From NCBI RefSeq assembly GCF_026341035.1, contig NZ_JAPEOQ010000002.1, positions 2,542,001 through 2,606,000 of the forward strand: DNA of 64,000 bases, written 5' to 3'. Below, in pieces: positions 24,018 through 30,892 of this stretch (position 1 is the first letter of the stretch; each line of letters begins with the position of its first letter). A model generated the notes under the pieces. The model made no database searches. It was not told the origin of the DNA and saw only the letters and a program-made list of their open reading frames with translations. This DNA is from Streptomyces sp. NBC_01016 (lineage in GTDB: Bacteria; Actinomycetota; Actinomycetes; Streptomycetales; Streptomycetaceae). Made by a program: the position numbers and the translations under genes.

Positions 24018-24590
24018 ATGACAACGATCCCGCCGACTGGCGCCGAGCAGGTTGCCGCTGCAGTCGATGCCCGAAGCCGCGAGGGGTTCGCCTTGGTCGC
24101 GCTCGACGGCATGGGCGGATCCGGCAAATCAACCCTGGCGGCGGCCCTTGTCGAGTTGCGTGGCGCCGTGGTCGTGCACGGAGACGATTTCCACCGCCCG
24201 ATGGACGCGGAGGAGCGTGCTCGGCTGGATCCGGTGCAGGGGTACCACCGTTACTTCGACTGGCAGCGGCTGCGCGAAGAGGTGCTGTCGCCGCTCGCCG
24301 GCGGTCGCGATGCCGGCTACCGGCGCTACGACTGGGGGACCGGGGCCCTGGCGCCGGACGAGATCCACGCCGTCTCCCACTCCGGCACAGTCGTCGTTGA
24401 GGTTGTGTACACCGCCCGACCCGAACTCGCCCGGTTCTACGACCTGTTGGTATACGTCGATACCCCGCGCGAGGAATCCCTGCGCCGGCTTCGCGAACGC
24501 GGCCACGATCACGGCCCGATCGACTGGGAGTCCCGCTGGCGCCTGGCCGAAGAGCACTACCTGGCCGTGGAGCGCCCCCTTCTCCTCGAC
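24018..24590 (+). pseudogene. Uridine-kinase-like P-loop kinase with replaced C-terminus
   Basis: The first 191 codons read as a complete-looking nucleoside/phosphoribulokinase-type kinase: ALDGMGGSGKSTLAAAL (Walker A), VVHGDDFHRPMD (Asp-Asp of the substrate site), GTVVVEVVYTARPEL, VYVDTPREESLRRLRERGHD and WRLAEEHYLAVERP. Family members end about 15 residues later. Here the sequence after AVERP is unrelated; it is the antisense of another gene fragment (24591-24778), and the frame then runs on to 25139 across the opposite-strand murG paralogue. A recombination joint near 24590 is the simplest reading. The kinase may still fold, since only the tail is lost. Confidence 0.6.
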
Positions 24591-24778
24591 CGAGTACCAG
24601 TGTTCGCGGCCTCCGCCGAGCAGGGTGTCGACCGGCGCTCCCTTGTCGTAGCGGACGGTGCCATCGGGGCCGACGCCTGCGTTGTAGTAGGTGTGGGTGA
24701 AAGTGCAGGCGACCAGGGAGCTCCCGGTAGCGAGTTGGAAGACCGGCAGGGCGGTCCCGACCGTGCGGTGGCCCGCCT
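24591..24778 (-). pseudogene. Internal fragment of an unidentified protein, inverted against the kinase
   Basis: The leftward frame reads AGHRTVGTALPVFQLATGSS, then LVACTFTHTYYNAGVGPDGT, then VRYDKGAPVDTLLGGGREHW and YSVEEKGAL. The composition and Y/G/T pattern are those of a secreted or extracytoplasmic protein, but I cannot name the family. It has no start codon, directly abuts the kinase joint on one side and the MurG stop on the other, and so is a transplanted piece. Confidence 0.45.
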
Positions 24779-25957
24779 TTACCTGTGCTGGCCGTCCACC
24801 ACCGACAGCACGACATCGACGAGCCGCTCGGCGGCATCGGGGCGGCCGTGCGCGCGAGCGCGTGCGGCCATCTCGCTGCGCTGCGTCTCATCGGCCAGCA
24901 GCGGGGTCACCGCCTCCTGCAACCGCTGCGGAGTCACGTCGCCCACCAGCGCGACCGCAGCACCAGCGTCCTCCAAGTGCCGGGCGTTGTGGGCCTGTTC
25001 GTTCCCGGCCGAGGTGGCGAGTGGCACGAGGACGGCGGCCTTGCCGAGTGCGGTGAGCTCCGCGATCGTTCCGGCTCCGCTGCGGGAGAGGACGACGTCG
25101 GCCAGGGCGAGTACATCTGGCAGCTCGGAGCCTACGTAAGCGGTCAGGTGGTGGCGTGCGGCCAGCTGCGCGGGCAGTCCGGTGGCCGCTTCGCGCAGGC
25201 CCTCGACATGATCGGGGCCGCACTGGTGGATGACGTTGGCCCGCTCCAACAGCCAGGGGAGCACGGACTTCACCAGCTCGTTGATCTGCTGTGAGCCCTG
25301 CGCCCCGCCGGTGACGTAGACGGTGGGCAGGCGGCGGTCGAAGCCGGTCAGGTTCAGTACGTCGATGGCCTTGTCCGGCTGCCCGGACAGGACTTCGGGG
25401 CGTACCGGGTTGCCGGTCACCACGGCCCGGTTGCGGACGGCTTCCGGCAGCAGCGGCAGCGTGGACTCCGAGGACACGGCAACCCTGCTTGCGGCGCCGG
25501 CCAACGTCTTGTTCGCCAGGCCGAGACGGACCGTCTGCTCGTGGACGACCAGCGGGACGCGGCACAACCGGGTCGCCGCGACACCCACGGGCACGGCCAC
25601 GTATCCGCCGGTCGCCAGCACCACGTCCGGCCGGAAGGCGTTGATCGCCTTGCGGGCCTGCAGCACGCCGAGCGGAACCCGGCTCATATCGGCGACGTTC
25701 GCCGGCGATGCCAATTTGATCGGGTTCTTCGAGCGGCGGATCTTACCCACGGCGACCGACGTGAACGCGATGCCCTCACCGGCCGCCACACGTGCCTCCA
25801 GGCTGTCCTCCTTGCCCACCCAGAGGACTTCCAGGCCGCGGCCCGCGGCAGCCAGGCGAGCCTGAAGGGTGCGCACAGCAGTCAGGGCCGGGTACGTATG
25901 CCCGCCGGTTCCGCCGCCTGTCACGATCAAGCGGAGTGGGGGGTGAACGCTGCTCAC
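24779..25957 (-). CDS. MurG-like UDP-GlcNAc glycosyltransferase (paralogue)
   Basis: This is a GT-B enzyme of the MurG/GT28 type, which adds GlcNAc to lipid I at the inner membrane face in peptidoglycan synthesis. Motifs: LIVTGGGTGGHTYPAL (glycine loop 1), ATGGYVAVPVGVAA (loop 2), VVHEQTVRLGLANK (MurG has H-E-x-N), TGGAQGSQQINE (loop 3), SRSGAGTIAELTALGKAAVLVPL and NEQAHNARHLEDAGAA (UDP-GlcNAc site). The Q-T-V replacing the usual Q-N-A marks it as a divergent paralogue and not the cell-division-cluster murG; no mur or fts genes are near. GTG 25957 has GGAG eight bases upstream; GTGs at 25975 and 26011 are alternatives. It may act in a specialised envelope or lipoglycan/antibiotic context. Confidence 0.8.
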   Translation of the reverse strand: MSSVHPPLRLIVTGGGTGGHTYPALTAVRTLQARLAAAGRGLEVLWVGKEDSLEARVAAGEGIAFTSVAVGKIRRSKNPIKLASPANVADMSRVPLGVLQARKAINAFRPDVVLATGGYVAVPVGVAATRLCRVPLVVHEQTVRLGLANKTLAGAASRVAVSSESTLPLLPEAVRNRAVVTGNPVRPEVLSGQPDKAIDVLNLTGFDRRLPTVYVTGGAQGSQQINELVKSVLPWLLERANVIHQCGPDHVEGLREAATGLPAQLAARHHLTAYVGSELPDVLALADVVLSRSGAGTIAELTALGKAAVLVPLATSAGNEQAHNARHLEDAGAAVALVGDVTPQRLQEAVTPLLADETQRSEMAARARAHGRPDAAERLVDVVLSVVDGQHR

Positions 25958-26499
25958 AGGGGTGGCTCCAGTCACTGTCGAACCTTGCTCGGAATCGTGC
26001 CGGATCCGCACCCGGCCAGGGCCGAGCCTCCCACAGCCGCATGACCGCCCGACGACCCAGCCGCCCGATCGGTGTGCATGTTCGAAGAATGTGACCGTCG
26101 ATGCGCAGGCGTAACGTCGGCGGCCGTCCGTACAACGCCTGCCGGGGGATGGTCATTTGAGGCCGGTCGATGAGCGATCGATGAGCGATCGATGAGCGAT
26201 CGATGAGCGATCGAGGGGCGCGTCCCCACGGACACCGTGGAGGTGTTCGTCCCCGGAGCGTTCGCCGCGGGTGACTGGGCGCAGCCTGACACCTTGCTGT
26301 TCGTCCGCCACCTCCATCTACTGGCAGGCTGCGGTCAGTTGGACTGAAGCTCGCGGATGAGCTGCGCGGCTTGCTTCCGCGCCGGCTCCGGCCTCGGGGA
26401 ACATCGGTACAGCCGTTGGCGCCGAGAACGGTCACGGTCCGATCGGCATGAGCGCGCTGACGCGGTTCTCGTACTCGCGACATCGGGGACATCAGCGAC
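25958..26499. other. Gap without an intact gene
   Basis: Upstream of the MurG paralogue there is no recognisable gene for about 540 bases. The stretch contains the 11-bp tandem array described separately, and otherwise short frames without motifs. Confidence 0.45.
26167..26214. repeat. Tandem array of an 11-bp unit, 4.4 copies
   Basis: TCGATGAGCGA is repeated four times without change (26167-26210), followed by a partial TCGA. Each junction creates CGATCG/ATCGAT palindromes. It lies in non-coding sequence about 210 bases upstream of the MurG paralogue's start. The perfect identity suggests recent expansion. Confidence 0.9.
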
Positions 26500-26702
26500 G
26501 CCCGCCCCGCGCAGTTCCCCATGCCCATGCACCAGATCGCGCTCGCACGACTCGGCCGCCTTCCACCGGTCGACGCCGCCGATCTCGAGGCTCTCGCCCA
26601 GCGCTGCGAGGCGTCGAACGCTGGAGTTTCGTGCTGGTCCTGGCACCGCCGCGCATCACCGGCACCACCGGACTCGTCGTCAATCCGATCGCCGTCTTCT
26701 GA
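26500..26702 (+). pseudogene. C-terminal remnant of a cyclase-family (Cyclase/kynurenine formamidase fold) hydrolase
   Basis: One frame gives QFPMPMHQIALARLGRLPPV then DAADLEALAQRCEAS, matching the family's H-Q-x-x-L-A-R-x-G segment and following helix. After a shift near 26620, a second frame gives WSFVLVLAPPRITGTTGLVV then NPIAVF and a stop, the standard C-terminus (A-P-L-R-x-x-G-G-T-G-S-P-V-N-P-I-A-V-F). The metal-binding N-terminal half is missing. Confidence 0.6.
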
Positions 26703-26910
26703 TCGGGCAGGCGACGTGCTCGGCACATCCGGTGCCGAGCGGTCGGCTGTTGTTCGTCAGGTGTTGGTCCCGGCCACCACAGGCGCCCGGTGGCCGCGGC
26801 GGCCGGCCTCGTTCTCTTCTTCGGCGCCGACATCGTGACCCACCTGCGAGCTCGCGACTACTCCTTCGGCCTGCAGTACCCGTTCCTTCTGCTGGCCATA
26901 CGGTGGAGCG

Positions 26911-27075
26911 ATGCGGGACGACGCCGAGATGCGACAGGTTCTGGCCGGACAGACCGCGCTCGGCCGCGTCGGCGAACCTGAGGAGATCGGCGACGCCGTC
27001 GCCACGCTGGCCTCCGAGGGCCTGCGCTGGGTCACCGCCCAGCGGATCGAGGTCTCCGGCGGCGCCCTCCTCTGA
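26911..27075 (+). pseudogene. C-terminal remnant of a short-chain dehydrogenase/reductase
   Basis: A 54-codon frame reads QTALGRVGEPEEIGDAVATL followed by ASEGLRWVTAQRIEVSGG and ends at TGA 27075. The G-R-x-G-x-P-E-E-I-A/G and T-G-Q-x-I-x-V-(S/D)-G-G segments are the last helix and strand of classical SDR enzymes. The Rossmann cofactor loop and the Y-x-x-x-K active site are absent. Bases 27076-27234 hold no gene. Confidence 0.65.
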
Positions 27076-27234
27076 GCGACCGGGCGACGGCCTGTAGAGA
27101 CGCAGGCAGCGACGGCACCGACTCACTCCCAGCGGGTAACTGCATTCGCGGTGTGATGGAGTACCGCCACAAGATGTACGTCACCAAGTGGCGCTGCCCC
27201 GGAGCCCCCGGCATCGACCCAAGGAACCTCCGCC

Positions 27235-27730
27235 GTGTGGGAGATCGTCCTCTGCCTGACCCCGCTGACCGTGGCGGGGTTCCTGCTGCTGTGCGCCGTC
27301 CTGCCCTGGGCGGCGGTGGCGCTGCAAGCCCGTACCCGGGATGTCGTCCCGGTGCTCTCCCGTGCCCTCCTGATGCTTTGTCTCCTGGTCGTGCTGGCGG
27401 CGACCCTGATCCCCGACCAGTCGCTGGGCAGTGGCGGGCAGCGCTACGTCATCTGGCTGCCGGGCGAGGGGCTGTGGGGCGACCACATGAGCACGCTCGG
27501 AATGAGTGACACGGAACGTGGCATGATCGTGCGGCTGCAGTTGGCGAACGCATTGATGTTCGTCCCCCTCGGCCTCCTCCTCGTCCTCGCGAGCCGTCAA
27601 CCGCGCCTGGGCCGTGCGGCCTTGACCTGTCTGGCCCTGAGCCTTCTCATCGAGGCGGCGCAGTACGCGATGAACGCCGGCCGCACCGTCGACATCGACG
27701 ACGTGCTGTTCAACACGCTCGGCGTTCAGC
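27235..27730 (+). pseudogene. VanZ-family membrane protein, C-terminally truncated
   Basis: GTG 27235 with AAGGA upstream starts a VanZ-type protein: helices MWEIVLCLTPLTVAGFLLLC and LSRALLMLCLLVVLAATLIP, then the family core RLQLANALMFVPLGLLLVLA, ALSLLIEAAQYAMN and RTVDIDDVLFNTLG. In VanZ proteins this core is followed by a last helix (A-L-L-G-Y). Here it breaks off at about codon 163, and the frame continues as unrelated Ser/Arg-rich sequence antisense to the LacI gene until 28008. VanZ relatives are linked to glycopeptide tolerance, but the family is broad. Whether the shortened protein is functional is open. Confidence 0.6.
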
Positions 27731-27821
27731 CAGGCGACCGGGGCTGCTGCAGCAGCAGCACCGTTGTGCGGGAACCCTGGTTACCGAACACCACGGGAAC
27801 TTCGGAGAAGAGGCGGTCCGG

Positions 27822-28826
27822 TCATCCGCAGGTAGAGCCACGCACCACGAGCCGGGGAGGGAAAACCCGGGTCTCGTGCACATGCTCGTCGCTCGCTTCG
27901 ATCTCGTCGATGAGGAGATCTATGGCTGCGCGGCCCAGGTCTTCGACCGGCTGGTGGATGGTGGTCAGCGGCACGGCCGCCAACGTCGCGACGTCGAGGT
28001 CGCCGTAGCCGATCACGCGGATGTCGTCCGGGATGCTCAGGCCGCGCGCGGACAGTCCCTGGCACACGCCCACCGCGAGGAAGTCGTTCGTGCAGAACAC
28101 CGCATCCGGTACGGAGCTCAGGCCTCGGGCGATGGCGGCTCCCGCCTCGATCGTCATCGTCTCGGCGACGACCTGCTCGAGTCGGGCGTCCGGAGAGCTG
28201 CGGATCGCCTTGCGGGCTCCCTGGTAGCGGTCGGCGCACTGCCGGATCGTCCGGCTGCCGTTGACGACGAGGATGTGACGCGCTCCGTCGTTGAGCAGGT
28301 GGTCCACCGCCAGGCGGCCACCGCTGACGTCGTCGACGGCGACCGAGCAGCCGTCCTGCGCCGGCATGGTCCGGTCGGTCAGCACCAGGGGAATGCCGCG
28401 CTGACGCAGCCTGGTGAGCCGGTCCGGGTCGGCGCCGAGCGGCGCGACGACGACGCCGACCGCGCGTTGCTCTGCAAGCATGGTGAAGTAGCTGCGCTCG
28501 CGGTCGGGGTGGTCGCCGCTGTCGCACAGGACAAGGGAGAGACCGTGCCTGTACGCCGCGTCGGTGGCCCCCCTTGCGATGCGCGCATAGAAGGAGTTCG
28601 CGATATCGGGCAGGACCAGACCCACCGACGAGGCGCGACCGCTGCGCAGGCTGGCCGCCCCCGGGTGCGGCACATAGTCGAGGGCGGCGACCACGGTGCG
28701 TACCCGGGCGGCGGTGTCGGCGCTGACGCGCTCGGGACGGTTGAGGACGTTGGAAACCGTGGACGTGGAGACTCCGGCTGCCTCCGCGACATCCTGGATA
28801 CGAGCGGGCGGCTTGCTGGACATCAC
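27822..28826 (-). CDS. LacI-family transcriptional regulator
   Basis: This 334-aa repressor has the N-terminal headpiece RIQDVAEAAGVSTSTVSNVL, then NRPERVSADTAARVRTVVAA and a hinge LDYVPHPGAASLRSGRASSVG, followed by a periplasmic-binding-protein-like sensor domain (VGLVLPDIANSFYARIARGA, FCTNDFLAVGVCQGLSARGL, VPLTTIHQPVEDLGRAA). GTG 28826 follows GGAGG; ATG 28823 is equally placed. It is divergent from the rhamnosidase/isomerase operon, with an operator-like palindrome between, so it is probably the operon's repressor with a sugar as inducer. Confidence 0.92.
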   Translation of the reverse strand: MMSSKPPARIQDVAEAAGVSTSTVSNVLNRPERVSADTAARVRTVVAALDYVPHPGAASLRSGRASSVGLVLPDIANSFYARIARGATDAAYRHGLSLVLCDSGDHPDRERSYFTMLAEQRAVGVVVAPLGADPDRLTRLRQRGIPLVLTDRTMPAQDGCSVAVDDVSGGRLAVDHLLNDGARHILVVNGSRTIRQCADRYQGARKAIRSSPDARLEQVVAETMTIEAGAAIARGLSSVPDAVFCTNDFLAVGVCQGLSARGLSIPDDIRVIGYGDLDVATLAAVPLTTIHQPVEDLGRAAIDLLIDEIEASDEHVHETRVFPPRLVVRGSTCG

Positions 28827-29331
28827 GCCCCTTGTCCTCCGATCGCCCGGGTCTCACCAGATGGGGCAGCGCCTGTGCCGCACGGGCACGATGATTTCGG
28901 CTCCCGACCTTAACGAAAAAACTTTACATGGCCGCATCCGAAGCGCACAGGACCACCGGGCCCGGCACACGAAGGTGCTCCGACATCGCAAGGCATGCCC
29001 GTCCGGGCCGGGTGCAAGCCTTCTAAAAACGTTTTAGACGCGGCATCTCGCACCCGCCGTCAACCTCCATGTCCGCCTCAACCTTTGGTGGATCGTGGTG
29101 AATAGTGACGTTTGTTCATGGCCGGTCACCTCGCCGAAGAAGTTGCTGCACGTGTCTTGTTTGAACGTTCCAAGCGTCCTACGGTCGTTCGCACCGATCC
29201 CTCGACCGGGCTGTGCGGTTCACATCCCGGCAGGCACCGCTTTCCTCGCGCGACGCACCTTCATCTGTGCAGCTGTGCAGCCTCTTCGCCCTGGTATCTC
29301 CTGACTTCGAAGAAAGAGGGATCCAACCTTC
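28827..29331. other. Divergent regulatory region of the rhamnoside locus
   Basis: The 505-base gap between the LacI gene and the isomerase-like gene holds no recognised gene. It is more AT-rich in two places: GAAAAAACTTTACATGG (about 28914-28930) and the palindrome at 29022-29038. It should contain both promoters. Confidence 0.6.
29022..29038. promoter_or_regulatory. LacI-type operator candidate
   Basis: TCTAAAA-ACG-TTTTAGA has perfect 7-bp arms around ACG. A/T-rich arms meeting at a central CG are typical of LacI-family operators, and the site lies between the LacI gene and its presumed target operon. The odd spacing differs by one base from the usual even palindrome, so binding is inferred. 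Confidence 0.55.
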
Positions 29332-30813
29332 ATGGCCTCGAACCAGATCGCCGACAAGCCGGACGTGGAGACCGCGAGCGAGATGGGCGCGTTGCGACGG
29401 CTTCTGCCGCCGGTGTCGCGCAGGAAGACGCGTATCGGTCTGGTGGCAGGCGGACTGGGGGCCTACTGGCCGCAATTCCCGCAGCTGCTGCCCCAGTTGA
29501 AGGAATCCGCCCGGTACGTGACCGAGCGGTTCCAGGCCCTGGATGCCGAAGTCACCGATGTCGGCTTCGTGTCGGACGCCCGTGAGTCCGAAGTCGCCGC
29601 CGAGAAGCTGCGCATGGCTGACTGCGATCTCATCGTCGTGTTCCTCGCCACGTACCTGACGTCGTCCATGGTGCTTCCGATCGCGCAGCGTTCGGGTACT
29701 CCGGTGCTGGTGATCGATCTGCAACCGACGGAGAAGATGGATCACGCGTCCTTCGATACGGGCAGTTGGCTGGCGTATTGCGGGCAGTGTCCGGTGCCCG
29801 AGGTCGGGAATGTCTTCCGTCGCGCGGGCATACCGTTCCGCTCGGTATCAGGGTGGTTGCGCGATCCCAACGCCTGGCGGCGCATTGAGCGTTGGGTCGC
29901 CGCGTCGAAGGTCAGGGCGGCGCTCCGGCACGCGCGGCACGGTTTGATGGGGCATCTCTACCCCGGGATGCTCGATGTCTCCACGGACATGACGCTGCTG
30001 TCGGCCCAGTTCGGCTCCCACGTCGAAGTCCTGGAATTCGACGATCTCCGGGTCCGGGTCGCCGACGTCGGCGACGGACAGGCCAAGGAGCGGATGAACC
30101 TGGCCAGGGAGATCTTCTCCGTGGACGGCTCCGTGGCCGACGAGGACTTCGAGTGGGCCGCCCGGGTCTCCGTCGGCCTCGACCGGCTGGTCGAGGACTT
30201 CGGGTTGACCACTCTCGCCTACTACCACCGTGGGCTCGACGGCGAGCAGCACGAACGGCTCGGCGCAGGAATGATCCTGGGGGCCTCACTGCTGACCGCG
30301 CGCGGCATCCCGGCGGCCGGCGAGTACGAACTGCGCACATCTGCCGCGCAGTTGGTGAGCGACAGTCTCGGCGCCGGAGGGTCGTTCACGGAGATCCAGG
30401 CTCTCAACTTCACAGACGGCGTCGTCGAGATGGGGCACGACGGACCGGCACACCTGGCCGTCAGCGCGCAGGAGCCCATGCTCCGAGGACTCGGCGTCTA
30501 CCACGGCAAACGTGGCTGGGGCGTCAGCGTCGAGTTCGACGTCGAACACGGTCCCGTGACCGCTTTCGGTATCGGCCAGGACCGGGACGGAACGCTGGTG
30601 TTCGTCGCGTCCGAAGGGAAGACCGTCCCCGGACCCCTCCTGGCGATCGGCAATACCACCAGCCGTGTGGACTTCGGACGGGACCCCGGCGAGTGGGTGG
30701 ACGCCTGGAGCGACACCGGCATCGGGCATCACTGGGCGCTGTCCACCGGCCATCGCGCCGCCGAGTACGAGGCAGCCGCCCACCTCATGGGTGTGCCGTT
30801 CCGGCAGGTGTGA
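29332..30813 (+). CDS. L-fucose/L-arabinose isomerase-family protein
   Basis: The 493-aa protein has the AraA/FucI superfamily plan: an N-terminal Rossmann-like domain (RIGLVAGGLGAYWPQFPQLL, ADCDLIVVFLATYLTSSMVL), a middle domain (FGSHVEVLEFDDLRVR, GLTTLAYYHRGLDGEQHERL) and a C-terminal barrel with VEMGHDGPAHLAV, AFGIGQDRDGTLVFVASEGK and GIGHHWALSTGH. The H-D-G-P and final H-H-W residues correspond to metal-site positions in the family. The likely reaction is aldose-ketose isomerisation, but several subfamilies have unknown substrates. It is the first gene of the rhamnosidase/transporter operon, 79 bases before GH78. It is not a standard L-rhamnose isomerase. Confidence 0.78.
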   Translation: MASNQIADKPDVETASEMGALRRLLPPVSRRKTRIGLVAGGLGAYWPQFPQLLPQLKESARYVTERFQALDAEVTDVGFVSDARESEVAAEKLRMADCDLIVVFLATYLTSSMVLPIAQRSGTPVLVIDLQPTEKMDHASFDTGSWLAYCGQCPVPEVGNVFRRAGIPFRSVSGWLRDPNAWRRIERWVAASKVRAALRHARHGLMGHLYPGMLDVSTDMTLLSAQFGSHVEVLEFDDLRVRVADVGDGQAKERMNLAREIFSVDGSVADEDFEWAARVSVGLDRLVEDFGLTTLAYYHRGLDGEQHERLGAGMILGASLLTARGIPAAGEYELRTSAAQLVSDSLGAGGSFTEIQALNFTDGVVEMGHDGPAHLAVSAQEPMLRGLGVYHGKRGWGVSVEFDVEHGPVTAFGIGQDRDGTLVFVASEGKTVPGPLLAIGNTTSRVDFGRDPGEWVDAWSDTGIGHHWALSTGHRAAEYEAAAHLMGVPFRQV

Positions 30814-30892
30814 CGACCGTTCCCCGGACACATCTCCGTTGCCCTGAAAGACACCACACTTTCCCGACCGCGGGCTGGTCCCGCGAGGAGGC

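Noticed and set aside
24591..25139. Long C-terminal tail of the kinase frame overlapping the MurG paralogue
   Set aside because: The tail is antisense to another fragment and to MurG coding sequence, with low-complexity Ser/Arg/Ala composition; not treated as kinase protein.
26167..26214. CRISPR array
   Set aside because: The units are 11 bp with no spacers; it is a simple tandem repeat. No other array-like pattern was seen in the window.
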